DNA of 64,000 bases, from contig JAPQWV010001581.1 of the NCBI GenBank assembly GCA_027422505.1, positions 1-64,000 of the forward strand. The letters are read 5' to 3'. Position 1 is the first letter of the stretch, and each line of letters opens with the position of its first letter. The DNA comes from Craterostigma plantagineum (Eukaryota; Streptophyta; Magnoliopsida; Lamiales; Linderniaceae). Position numbers and translations under genes: made by a program. The notes below the pieces were generated by a model. It saw nothing but the letters and a program-made list of their open reading frames with translations, was not told the DNA's origin and did not search any database. This document shows positions 11,586-23,675 of the stretch, one piece after another.

Positions 11586-14203
11586 CATTTCATGAATAGA
11601 AAAGTTACTTGATATAATATATTATTATATTGGTGAACTTTAACTGAAAAGAAAATGAATGTTTGTTATAGTTATTTTTTCGTGAATATTAGTGGAAATA
11701 ACTATTACGTGAACATGGATGAAAATATGTTCTTATTTGTTATGAAAGCTACGATGGAATAAGTGAAGAAATAGTCTACGCAAATATTATTGGAAAGGAA
11801 TTGAGTTATTTGTTACAGTTTTATGAATTGTGTTTAACTTGCGAATTTCGATCGATGGTTACATTACAGAATGGTTTCGTGAATATTATTTGAATGTGGA
11901 TGAATAATTATTACAGCTCTATTATTGTTTTATTATGGAATAACATGTTACGGTTATACTCAGTGAAGCTAGTTCCACAGTTTTGTAGATAATTAACAGG
12001 CATCGTAAAGGGCTTCTCTCATAACGCATGGATTCAAAGTCGGTCGGCTACGTTCTCATTCTACTCCCCAGAGTTCATCGTATGCATATAGTTTAAAGAA
12101 CATTAGAAATTTTTATATGTTGTCAAAATCATTATATGTGATTGTACGTACATTATGATTGAATGTGAATAGTCCAGATGTACGCGCCGTTATGTTAAAG
12201 GGATGTTTACGATAGGAAAAGAAACGCGGAAAATTTTATGAAGTGTTTTAGATGTGGAAATACATAATGAAAAACGGGGCGTTACACAAAGTCGGGTTTG
12301 CAAATTAAATTCAAACTCCACTAGTAAGCTGATCTTACATGATCATTCTCTTATTATGAAACTTGGGATTTTGAATACAAAATTATGCAAGTACGGATTA
12401 AACCATCATATTCGATATCCGGTGGAACATATCAGTTATCTACATATAGAAATATTTTTCTTTAAATTCGAATTGCCACGAAAAACACGTACCATAGAAA
12501 GCTTGACCAAATATGATGTATATAACGTATCATATGATAGTTTGTGAGTGTACTTTATTGTGAGATATAGCGTACTCCAGTTAAGTAGTTTATCGTACCA
12601 AAATGTAAAAAAGCATTATTGTCATAATACAATTTTTGACGCGCATAAAATATTTTATGAGAGTCAGAAAATGTCAGAAACATTATGTGCGTGCCAGAAT
12701 TTATTCCGTAGTACCGTTAAAAATGTCAAAAATCGATAATGCTAACTTTTTTGTTTTTTTCAGCAATTTTTTTATAGTTATCAATATGGCGTACGGTTTC
12801 AATAACTCTAGCATACCATTTAGATCTCGTTTGTTGTACCCGTTACACATTGTTACCGTTCCTTTCTAACATTGTTATCGTACCAAAACGGACATAACAA
12901 ACAATATTTTAGCGAACATTATCTGTTCTAAGAAAGCAACCAAACATTACGACTCATAAAGACATACTTGCAAATACAATATGCACAAGCACAAATTAAT
13001 CAACTCACACGCAACAATGATTAGTATCGCCAATACGTCATATAGATACAACACCTCTACAAGGACAATGATTATGCCCATATTGCCACATATATTGAAT
13101 TTGTGAGATCTTTTGTCAACTTGAGAAGGAAACTATGCATCTTTCAACGCCGGAAAGTACACCCACATTGTGGTTCTATTTGACATTGCCTCGTCGACGG
13201 TTTATTGGTACTCATCAATAATCAAATGAGTTCGAATAGTTACCACACAATTCTTACGGATTTTCATACACACCCAATAAACAAAGCAATTCTTTTATCA
13301 TTATGTAGACTACGAGATAATAAAAATAAAATGAAACGATGTAATGGAAATCTAAAGACTCATCGTACCATAATCTTACATGTACTGTACCAACTTATAT
13401 TATTACGATGTACCAGAATAATGGATATACTGTATAAAAAATATGCATATAGCGTATGAAAAAGATACATACATCGTACAAAAAATACGAAATTTACAAA
13501 ACTAATTGATATTACAAAACAAAGCTTGAAACGGTTGAATTTAAACTTCAAGAGGTCTAATCGAGCAACACCAAGCCCCAAATTATACCTAAAAATTCCC
13601 AATTTATAGGTAAAAGCCTCGAATTAAACATATGAAACCTTAATCAAAACTTAATAATCAAAATTGAGACCTAAATAAATCCGAGCAGTTAACATATAAG
13701 AAAACACAGAATTGCAGCACCATAACGGATTCGACGAAAAAAATAAAAATAACGAACTTGAGGTTATGAAAATTTCCACACCCGATGACGTAGACGACTC
13801 CTTTAGAGTTCCTTCGTGGAAGCAATTTATTATTGGTGTATCGATTTAATGATCGATTGAGAGTGGAACTTTTGATTTTGCATGTCGGGTTCTCTTTAAC
13901 TTTTGAATATATTGATTGATCTTTTTTTCTATTTTGTTTTTTGTTTTTAATTAAAAATCTAGGTATAATTGTAATATTATAGGTTTTGGGGGGTGAAATT
14001 ATTCCAAAAATTTATTACAAAAAAAAACAAAGAAAAAAGATAAACGTAAACAAAGACGGTGGCGCGTTTGAGGTATAAATAAATAAGCTTAACGGCGTTT
14101 CCTGATTTTTCTTCGTCAATCCCTCCTAAATCTTTCCTTGTCTTCAATTCGATCGCCGCAGTTATCATTTGTCAATCTTCATCTGCTACTGATCCGATCA
14201 TTC
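11586..14203. other. AT-rich intergenic DNA upstream of the HIR locus
   Basis: About 2.6 kb with only short frames and no domain I recognise. The segment around 12,250-13,500 is AT-rich with several scattered cgtacc/gtacga words but no clear period. The last part holds the presumed promoter and 5' UTR of the HIR gene. Confidence 0.5.
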
Positions 14204-16001
14204 ATGGGTAACGCGCTAGCTGTATGTTGTGTGCGTGTGTTGACCAAGCGAGCATAGGCGTGGTCGAGAGATGGGGCCGGTTCGAACGCTTGGCCGAGCC
14301 TGGACTGCACTTCTTCAACCCCTTCGCCGGAGAGTGGGTGCGCCGGTATCTTTTCCACCAGGATTACGTCCCTGGACGTCAAAATTGAGACCAAAACTAA
14401 GGTATTTTTCGTAATTTCGCTCTTTATGTTCTTCTTCTCATCGTCTCGCAATCGTTCTTGTTGGAGTGGTTATCTGATGATGATAAATTGAATTTTACGG
14501 TGGTTGATTGATCATTTATTGGCATGCGCTTGGTTGAAACGATTGGTCTTTTTCTATTGTTTGTGTTTATAATGAACAGGACAATCTTCGTCCAATTGCA
14601 TTGCTCGATTCAGTATAGAGTTATCAAACAACACGCTGATGATGCGTTCTATGAGTTGCAAAACCCCCAAGAGCAGATCCAATCTTATGTCTTTGATGGT
14701 ACTCATCCTTTTTTTGTCTCCTTTTGGGTTCTTAATGTCTTTTGGATATAGTGACCGATGCTTTATCTATTGCCTAGTGGTGCGTGCTCATGTTCCTAGG
14801 ATGACCCTGGATGAGGTGTTTGAGCAAAAAGGGGACGTTGCTCAAGCTGTATTGGAGGAGCTTGAGAAGGTAGAAAGTCTTGGATGCTGGTTAATAGTTT
14901 CATTTTTCTTCTGCTACAGAGTATAGTGTAATTGCTTCACCTTGATCAATTGAATAAAGAATCGACTGGGAGAGGCCATTGAAAACATGAAGAGTGATAT
15001 GTGTACATATTTAAGTTTCATATCTTTTACCTCGATTATATGTTGTATTAAACACCTTCTGATTCGGGAATTTAGGAGTTCCTATAAGAACCTATGGTCC
15101 TCCTATTTTTGTGACCCAAAATGCTGCAGCTTTTTCTTCCATTTGTCTTTTGCGAAAGTTATGTGTCAATGATGTTTCTTTGTCTGCTGCTGTGTTAGTT
15201 TCGCCATTGATGCTAGCTCCAATCAGATTGATTTTGTTTTTCATCTTCACTCGTTACTCTGTTGCTGAACGAAAGAATAACAATAAAGGGTCAAATTTTG
15301 GTCATAGTTTGATGAAGATTAGTACATGGTGATATGGATAGTTATGCCTCTTTCTCAGGTGATGGGAGCATATGGATACAACATAGAGCACATACTGATG
15401 GTCGACATCATCCCCGATCCATCAGTTCGAAGAGCAATGAACGAGATAAACGCAGGTTACATCACACCGTTCCCTTAAATCATACTCCCCACATCTCAAC
15501 AAAAGCGAAAGAAATCCTTACCTACTTTCTTACAATACCGCAGCTCAAAGGATGCAACTGGCGAGTGTATACAAAGGCGAGGCGGAGAAGATTCTCCAGG
15601 TTAAGAAAGCTGAAGCTGAGGCCGAATCAAAGTACCTTGGAGGTGTTGGAGAGGCGAGGCAGAGGCAGGCTATTACAGACGGGCTTAGGGAGAACATACT
15701 GAACTTCTCACACAAAGTCGAGGGCACTTCTGCGAAGGAGGTGATGGATCTTATCATGATCACACAGTACTTTGATACGATTAAGGATCTTGGGAATGGT
15801 TCGAAAAACACCACCGTGTTCATACCTCAGGGCCCGAGGCATGTTAGGGATATTGGGGATCAGATACGTAATGGGCTTATGGAGGCTTCGAGCGCTCATC
15901 AGGTTAGTGAAGAATTGGATTTTTGTTGTCTTTGCTGGTTTTTCACTTGTGTTCTTTTGAGTACACTACTTATATTTTGCTTGGACGATGAATGTATGTA
16001 A
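14204..16001 (+). pseudogene. Hypersensitive-induced reaction (HIR) protein, SPFH/prohibitin family, frame-disrupted
   Basis: Five exons are visible: 14,204-14,401, 14,580-14,698, 14,778-14,869, 15,359-15,455 and from 15,544, with GT..AG introns. Motifs are [82 protein letters not shown] and [15 protein letters not shown] proteins are plasma-membrane microdomain scaffolds linked to immune receptors and cell death; the sequence is closest to the HIR4 group. The frame breaks at least three times: near codon 12, after GEWV (one extra base at about 14,340), and at the start of exon 2, where about two bases are missing from GACAATCTTCGTC. Exons 3-5 are clean. The last frame runs past the usual end, giving about 30 extra residues, or else an unrecognised last intron begins at 15,903. 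It is either a recent pseudogene or a victim of base-calling errors. Confidence 0.8.
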
Positions 16002-16921
16002 TAAAATAGTTTACTTGCGTAGATGTTCGTTATGTTCTGTTATGTGATAGTCGGATAATTTAGGAAATTAGCTTTAGAAGATAAAAATTGTTTTAGAAAC
16101 TAAAAATTTTTTAACAATACTTTCCAGTTAACAAGCACTATTATATTTTTACTAACTAGGGTTATGTGGTTATGTTAGACGTGAAGAATTAGTCACGAGT
16201 ATTGGGCTTTTCAACCACTTGAGCCAACACACTTAAGTCTCACTTCCTCAACCATAAATGGCAACCACATGATAAATGAAGTGATGTGAGCAATGACATT
16301 TTTCAAGCTTTCTTGTGCCTATAAATAGCTCGCCTTGCTCGTTGATGAAAGCATCCCAAATAGCAATGTCTAGTGTGAGAGAATAAGAGTGAGAGAAAAA
16401 AAAGAAATTTATCCGGGTGGATAAAGGTGAGAGTGGATAGTGTTTTACTAGGATCGTTGGGAGTAGATACAAATACATTACCCAGGTGGGTAAGGGGTCT
16501 CGTGTTAGGGTTTAAACGCGAGCGCTAAATTTGTACGGTGTAATATTCTCAATATAGTAAAACAAAATGGAGTGGTCTCAGGGGTTCTATCGGAGTCGGT
16601 TCGTTTTTCGGTTTTCGGACGTATGTAAATATCCGAACCGTTAATGGTTCTCCTTCGGTTTCGGTTCGGTCGTTGGCCGATATCACAAAAAATATTATGA
16701 GATATCGGCAACATTTCGGTTTAAAAACAAATAAAATTTATCGGGGGTCAAAATTCAATGGGCCGAAAAATTACATCTCAAACCCCAAACAGTTATAATA
16801 CAATAACTTTTCTTACATATAGTGATAAATTGCGTACAGGTAAAAATTGTGTGATTGAAATTCTGTTTTACAACAATTAGTTGATACGGTTGTTTTACAT
16901 TATAAGGAATTCTATATGTCT
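16002..16921. other. Intergenic between HIR and LINE, with low-complexity block
   Basis: No gene is seen. From about 16,380 to 16,570 there is a stretch resembling LTR leader sequence, but its ends are not definable. A block of ttcggtt words follows at 16,590-16,690, similar to that at 7386-7520. Confidence 0.4.
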
Positions 16922-16931
16922 AACTTCGTGC
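16922..16931. repeat. Candidate left target-site duplication of LINE (aacttcgtgc)
   Basis: The ten bases recur at 23,238-23,247, directly at the end of the poly(A) tail (its first two A are shared with the tail). This is the layout expected of target-primed reverse transcription and places the LINE 5' end near 16,932. Confidence 0.6.
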
Positions 16932-17464
16932 TAATTTCGGTTTTTCTCTCTTTATGTCGGTTTTTTCTCACTTTTGACAGTCTTCTTTCTCGTTAGTAAA
17001 CGTGGTTCCGCTTCAATCTATATTCTTAACCACGTAAAATCTCTCTATCGGCATGTATCTTGATCGATTTTGTGGGTCCGATTCGCTACGAGGAAAATTG
17101 CCTCTTATCAATCTCGAATTTTGTGACTGTGATCAGGTACATAATGTAGTTGATTCTTTTCATTAATCCTTTTTCCTCTCTTCTCTACCATCGATTTATC
17201 TGTTTCTTTCTCTCTCTGAGTGGTCTCTATACAGAATCTCTCTCCTTGGGGGGTCATCTTGTAATCTCTGATCTCTCGAGGGGTTCAAGTAGGGAACTAA
17301 TCGGCGCTTATATTTGACTGTGGCTGTCGGGGCGGTAAATCCTCTCTAAATGATACCGATTTACCCGTACTGTGATCACCACTTACTTGGGGATGATCTG
17401 ACTGGCATAAACATCGCGCGCGTTTTGCGTGGGGGGGCGAAACTGCGGGACCCGACTGAGATCA

Positions 17465-19128
17465 CACTTACAGCGAGGAGCTTGACGGGATTTTATTATC
17501 GGAGGATGTTGTTGACCATCAGAAGCGACATGGTGGATTTGATGTGGTGGGCGCATCTTGTCGAAGAAGTCCTTCAATTTTGAAGCTGTGAGGGCCACAC
17601 TACAAACAGCCTTTAATCCTGGGAAAGGCATGGAGATGTATCAATTGGATGACAATCGTTTTGTCATTCGTTTCTTCCATGAGATCGATAGGAAGAGAAC
17701 GTTGTTGGCTTCCCCTTGGGCCTTTGAAAAACAGCTTGTTCTTCTGCAGGAAATTGAAGGGAATGATGACCCTGCTGGGGTCGATCTAAACAGGTGCTCG
17801 TTTCAAGTTCAGGTTCATAATATCCCAGGTTGGGCTCGATCTGAGAGGGTTGCGGAAATTATTGGTAACAACTTGGGGAGTTTGTTGAGTCGGATGCTAA
17901 AAACTCACTGCCTTGGCAACCTTTTATCCGGATTCGAGTTCTCATTGATGTCCGTAAACCGCTAAGGAGGGTGCTGAAATTGCAGCTCGAGGGACAATGC
18001 GAAGTGTTCGTTAACTTCAAATACGAACGCCTACCTAACTTCTGTTACTTGTGCGGGCTTCTGGACCACCAACAAACATCATGTCCGCTCCAGTATGAGG
18101 AGGGTTTCGAGATGGATGTGAAGAAGTTTCCCTATGATGCTACACTTCGCGCAACTCGGGATAATTCTATGATGCGTCGCATTAAGGGTTCATCCGTCTC
18201 AGATGGTGGTCCCGCCCCCTCCAACCCTATTCCTAGCCACGCCAAAACAAACCCTAGCCATGGTCAACTGCCAATCCTAAACCCTAGTCATGGCCAGCCG
18301 TCAACCCTAAACCTCAGCTCGAAAAACACATCACACTCCCTTGATTCTCTCCCTACATTTAAACCACCCATTAACTATACCAATTCGTTTGAATTTTTCA
18401 AATCCCCACCCATTAGTACTAAATATCCAATCATCACTCCACCCATTATTACCAATTATCCAATCATTAATCCGCCCATTATCCCTACCAAAAATATCGC
18501 TCTGACTATTTCCTACCAATCACCCAATCTCCAAAATTAGGAAACGTCAATTCGAGCCACTCCACCCAAGATTTGAGCTCTATTCAATCCAAAATTAGTA
18601 TCCTACGTTAGTGGAGCAACCTACCTTAGTGGAGCAACCAACCAATAAGGAAAAAGATACCTTGGCCCCTACCAAGTCCAACAAGTCCAAATCACCTACC
18701 ACCATACCAAATTTGACCCCACCCAAACAGCCCCAATTTACCCAAAACCCCACCCAAAATCCTTCTTCGTACGAGGCTGCTTTGGTCAGCTCGAAGCTTG
18801 CCTCTCCAAACCACCAAACAGATACCTTCCCAACCCTATTTCCTCCCATTATGCCCCTCTCCCCAAAACTGTTAACCTCCTCACAAATAAAAAAGAAAAG
18901 CCTGACCCAAAACCTAAGCTAGCTCGGAAGAAGTACGTGATTTCCCCCCGATCAAAATCTGAGATATTTCTCAAAAATTCCTTTGACCTTTACCCACAAA
19001 AACGTAAGGCCTCATTTGACCCCAACATCGAACCCCCAAAAAAGAAAGCTACGGCAACCTACATGGATGCAATGGACACTTCAGAAGGATCGGCGGAGGC
19101 TGCGGTGCAGTCCCGCCGAGAATTATGA
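17465..19128 (+). pseudogene. LINE ORF1, DUF4283 and CCHC zinc knuckle protein, frameshifted
   Basis: The best frame runs 17,558-17,965, with NFEAVRATLQTAFNPGKGME and the DUF4283 core. The N-terminal part (EELDGILLSEDVV, near 17,480) is in another frame. The knuckle CYLCGLLDHQQTSC lies in 17,971-18,540, and Pro/Thr/Ser-rich linkers follow to 19,128. A short internal duplication of NPSHGQ-type sequence lies at about 18,230-18,310. ORF1 binds the element RNA in intact LINEs. At least four frame changes are needed to read it through. Confidence 0.7.
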
Positions 19129-22100
19129 ATCTCTTAATTTGGAACTGTCGTGGTTTGGGCAGTGCTACGACAGTTCATGAGCTGATGAAACTCGCCCGGG
19201 CTCATGTGGCTGATATTATTTTTCTTATTGAAACCAAAAGCAGCAAGAGCTATATTGAAGGTGTTCGTAATAAACTAAATATGCATGGGTTTTCGTGGAT
19301 GCTGTGAGTCGTAAAGGTGGTCTCGCTCTCTTCTGGAATAAAGCTATTTGTGTAACGCTCAGCTCATACTCAAACTTTCATATTGATGTCTGCGTTGAAG
19401 ATCACTTGCGAAGTCCACCATGGCGCTTTACGGGTTTTTACGGGGACTCTAATCTTTCTCAGCGTCGCCATAGTTGGAAACTCCTTAGTCGGTTGCGGGA
19501 CCTTGGCCCTACGCGATGGCTATGTGCGGGTGATTTCAATGAGATCCTTGTCCAAAAAGAGAAGAAAGGTGGCCGTCCTAAACCTCAATGGCAGATGACT
19601 AATTTTCGAGAGGCGTTAGAATCTGCTGGCCTTACTGATCTCGGGTTTGAGGGGGACACTTATACATGGAATGATAGAACGCCTCACCCGCATACCATAT
19701 TTGAACGCCTTGATCGAGCGTGTGCTACTGTTGAGTGGAGGGACTCGTTTCCGGAGGCTAGGGTGCGCCATTGTCCAACAATTACCTCTGATCACCACGC
19801 CTTAATCGTGCAAACTGCGGCTGGACCAGCTTTGGAGCCTCGTTCTAAACGTCCATTTCGCTTCGACGCAACGTGGTTCGGGGATGATCACTGCTTGGAA
19901 ATTATCAAGGACTGTTGGGGAGAACCGCCGCGAGACGCTGGTAGGGATGGTTGGCGATGCTTTGAGCTTTGTAGAGAACGACTTGAAAAGTGGAACCACA
20001 CATCCTTCAGGGGCATGCAGCTGCGCATTAAGGCCTGTGAGCAGCGCCTAGAAGCCTTGCGAGCCAAACCTATTTCGAAAGAGACTAGAATGGAGGAAGA
20101 AACGGCTATGAGGGAGATGCACGACTTGATCAACGGGAAAATATTTATTGGCAGCAACGGGGCAAATTTGAGTGGTTGCGTAATGGGGATAGGAATACGA
20201 GGTTCTTTCATAGACGAGCCACATCAAGGAGAACCCGAAATCACATTTCTAGTCTCCGGGATTCGATGGGTGTATTATGCTATCAGCAGAAAGAGATCGA
20301 GCAGCTTGTTGAGGGTTACTTTAGGACTCTTTTCCTCTCCGCTCAACCGAACGATTCCTTCATGGAGCAGGCGATACAATATATCTCCCCCCGAGTCACA
20401 GAGGATATGAACGCGATGCTTTTGCGCAACTACTCGAGGGAGGAAGTCGACAATGCCCTGACAGGTATGTTCCCGTATAAGTCCCCGGGCCCGGATGGAT
20501 TTTCACCTATTTTTTACCAAAAATCTTGGGAAATTATAGGTGAGAAAACGTCCCGCTGTATACTCGATTTTTTAAACCACGGAATATCTTCTCCCGTTTT
20601 CCATGACACGCATATTATCTTGATTCCGAAGATCGATAAACCCGAAACCTTGGCCCATTTTCGCCCGATTAGTCTGTGTAATGTTGTTTACCGTATTGCC
20701 TCTAAATGTATTACCAACAGACTAAAGGAAGTCATGGATCATGTTATCTTCCCATCTCAATCCGCATTCATCCCGAATAGGCTTATCACAGATAACGTCC
20801 TCATTGCTTTTGAGACGAACCATGCCATGAAACAGAAACGAACCGGTCGAGAGGGTTATTGTGCCCTTAAACTAGATATGAGCAAAGCCTATGATCGTGT
20901 TGAATGGGCGTTTCTCGATAAGGTTATGTGCAAACTAGGGTTTGATAATCGTTTTATTCAGAAAATTATGTCGTGTATCTCGAGGGTCTCCTTTTCGTTT
21001 ATTCTTAACGGGTCTTGCTTTGGACGCTTAACTCCGTCTAGGGGTTTACGCCAAGGAGATCCATTATCACCTTACCTTTTTCTTTTTTGTGCGGAAGCGT
21101 TTAGTAGTTTGTTGCAGCAAGCCGAGAGGGTTGGATCACTACGAGGAATTTCAGTGCGTCGGGATGCTCCTTCGGTTTCCCATCTTCTTTTTGCCGACGA
21201 CACGATCATCTTCAGCAAAGCTAACACCGAGGCGATGGGGACTATACAGTCCATCATTGATGTGTACGGTGTAGCCTCGGGCCAGACGGTGAACTTCTCG
21301 AAGTCCTCAGCTACTTTCTCCCCAAATGTGAAGGAGGAAATACGAAGTGCATGCTGCCGTTCCCTTGGGATCGACCCAAGCGTTAAACATAGCTTATATC
21401 TAGGACTCCCATCTGTGGTAGGAAGGAACAAGAAAGAAGTCTTTGCTTACATTCGGGAACGAGTGTGGAAGCGAGTTCAAGGCTGGTCTGAGAAGTCGTT
21501 ATCTCAAGCGGGGAGAGAGGTTCTTATTAAGGCTGTCCTCCAAGCTATACCGTCTTATGCTATGTCCTGTTTTCTACTCCCTGCAGGTGTTCTACATGAT
21601 ATACAAAGGTTGGTGACACGGTTTTGGTGGGGATCAAACAAGCAGTCGAGTATTCATTGGACAACTTGGAGGAAGATGTGTTGCCCGAAAGCCATCGGGG
21701 GAGTAGGATTTCGTGACTTACACATGTTTAACTTGGCTCTTGTAGCGAAGCAAGCATGGCGTATCCTTACTCAGCCTGAGGGTCTTCTAGCTCGGATACT
21801 TAGAGCACGCTACTTCCGGATGGCGATTTGATGGGAGCTCCTTTGGGGTCGAACCCGTCTCTCACGTGGCGTGCGATTTTCCAGGCGAAATCCATCCTCC
21901 AGCTAGGGCTTCGTTGGGAGATTGGCACGGGCTCTGATATTAACATTTGGAACCAGCCTTGGATACCGGGGACTCGACGCTTTATTCCGGTCACTCCACC
22001 GAAGCAATGCTAATTAACATGAAGGTTACTGATCTTCGTCTTTCTGTCACGCAAGGCTGGAACGAATCCTTGGTTCGGGCAATCTTTCTCCCTGTTGATG

Positions 22101-23200
22101 TTGACAAAATCCTTGGCATCCCACTCACTTCGCTCCCTCTGCCAGACAAACTGGTTTGGCACCTCTCAAGGAATGGTCAATTCTCGGTGAAATCAGCATA
22201 TTGGGCTGCTATGGAGGATATCGATTCACCACAAGCGTGTTCTAGTGCGGGGCCCCTTTCGTGGAAGTTCATTTGGAACTCATCAGCTCTTCCCCGAGTT
22301 AAGCTCTTTGCATGGAGGCTTATGCATGATCTTATCGCGTCAGCCTCTAATCTTTTCAAACGGAAGGCTTTACCCAGTCCTTGTTGTGCTAGATGTGGCT
22401 TTGGGGAGGAAGATGCTAGACATATCTTTGTCGATTGCCCGGACACTAAGCCTTTTTGGAGGATGTCCCAGCTCCCGAAGCGTGTCATCAGTCAATGGTC
22501 TAACTCTACTGAAGAATGGCTCCGTAATGCGGCCTCTATCTTGACGAAGGATGAGTTCTCACGCTTTATAGCTACGTGCTGGGAAATTTGGGGTGCCCGG
22601 AATAAATGGATCTTTGAGGGAGTCGCGTGTGTGCCAGGAGCTTCGCTTATAACATTCACTTGCCAGGACTCCGAGCCTTTAGTGGGAAAATTGGCTTCGA
22701 AGGATACACTATTAAACGGGGAAGGGTGGCAGCGCCCAACGGGTGAGGAGCTAAAGATTAATTGCGATGGGGCGATTCACCATGATAGGCGCGGGGCATC
22801 TCTTGGTATTATCGTCCGGGACAGCATGGGGACTTGTAGGAGGTGGCGAACCCGTTTTATCCATGGCATTCATGAGGCGGTGGTCATTGAAGCCTTAGCC
22901 GTTCGAGAAGCCTTATGCTTAGTTCGTATGGAAAGCTGGGATAGAGTGGTAATTGAGAGTGATTGTGAAGAGGTTATCCTGGCCCTCCGAAACCGTAGCT
23001 CAGATTCTTCTAAAATCGGAAGTGTCCTTCGAGAATGTCTGTGCATGATCGACTCGCTTCGTGATGTTGGGCTCTCTTTTGTTAGACGGGATGGTAATAG
23101 GGCTGCCCATTTTCTTGCTAAGAATATGGGTTGGAATGCTGAGGGTCGTACTCTCCCTGTTCACTCACTCGCATGTATTCTGTCCGCCGATATTTCTTAA
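19125..23200 (+). pseudogene. LINE ORF2: AP endonuclease, reverse transcriptase, zf-RVT, RNase H
   Basis: ORF2 starts ATGAATCTCTTAATTTGG (MNLLIWNCRGLGS), overlapping the ORF1 stop. Endonuclease motifs are IWNCRGLG, GDFNEIL and SDHHALIV (19,125-19,820). RT motifs are KLDMSKAYDRVEW, GLRQGDPLSPYLF and the intact catalytic LLFADDTIIF (about 20,870-21,220). The zf-RVT motif CCARCGFGEEDARHIFVDCP is near 22,383-22,440. The RNase H domain (KINCDGAI, VIESDCEE) is at about 22,755-23,120. Frame changes occur near 19,300, 20,180-20,400 and 21,830-21,950. The catalytic residues are kept, so few indels separate it from an open frame. Confidence 0.85.
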
Positions 23201-23221
23201 TGAAAGTTCAGTCTTTCTTTC

Positions 23222-23239
23222 AAAAAAAAAAAAAAAAAA
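23222..23239 (+). repeat. LINE poly(A) tail
   Basis: Eighteen consecutive A follow shortly after the RNase H stop codon. They end at the candidate right target-site duplication (23,238-23,247). Confidence 0.9.
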
Positions 23240-23485
23240 CTTCGTGCAAAGAACTCAATATAACGAATTCTACACTTCTAATTTTTCGAAAGAACTCATT
23301 AATCATCATCCAAAAGGGAATTCTACTCTATGAAAAAATACCCTTAATTAAAGGCAATTGATTAAAAAAGTTTAAGGAGGTTTTCAACTTAATGATCGAA
23401 GGCCATCTTTTTTAAAATTCATCATTCTAAGTCAATGCTTTATAACTGGGTCTGAAGCCCATTAGTGAGATTATGGCCTATATAT

Positions 23486-23515
23486 TTCTTGAGGCCCGAT
23501 GTGTAGGCCCAATAA
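23486..23515 (+). promoter_or_regulatory. GGCCCA-type promoter elements upstream of ClpT
   Basis: GGCCCG at 23,492-23,497 and GGCCCA at 23,506-23,511 lie about 165-185 bp upstream of the ClpT ATG. Such motifs are common in promoters of plant housekeeping and plastid-protein genes. Function is inferred. Confidence 0.4.
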
Positions 23516-23675
23516 GTAATGGGATTCTCTTCTAGCGCTATAGAGTAGGAAGTTAGAAACGTTGGATCATTCGGCCTTTGCTCTTTTATCCTCATTTTCA
23601 GTCTACCAAACTTCCCCGCAACGAACAACTAGAAGGAAAATCCGTTCAATTCAAGGGTAGTTCAGTTTTTCTGCA

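Larger units (their letters stand above)
16932..23239 (+). mobile_element. LINE (L1-type) retrotransposon, near full length, with poly(A) tail
   Basis: The element has a 5' UTR of several hundred bases, ORF1 (DUF4283 plus zinc knuckle), ORF2 (endonuclease, RT, zf-RVT, RNase H) and an 18-base A tail at 23,222-23,239. A candidate 10-bp target-site duplication flanks it. Total length of about 6.3 kb is normal for a complete plant L1. Both ORFs carry several frameshifts, so it is probably inactive as read, though domain motifs are well preserved and insertion seems fairly recent. Confidence 0.85.

Noticed and set aside
12254..12869. Overlapping small ORFs as a possible gene
   Set aside because: AT-rich, no domain, no plausible splice model, and composition equal to the surrounding intergenic DNA.
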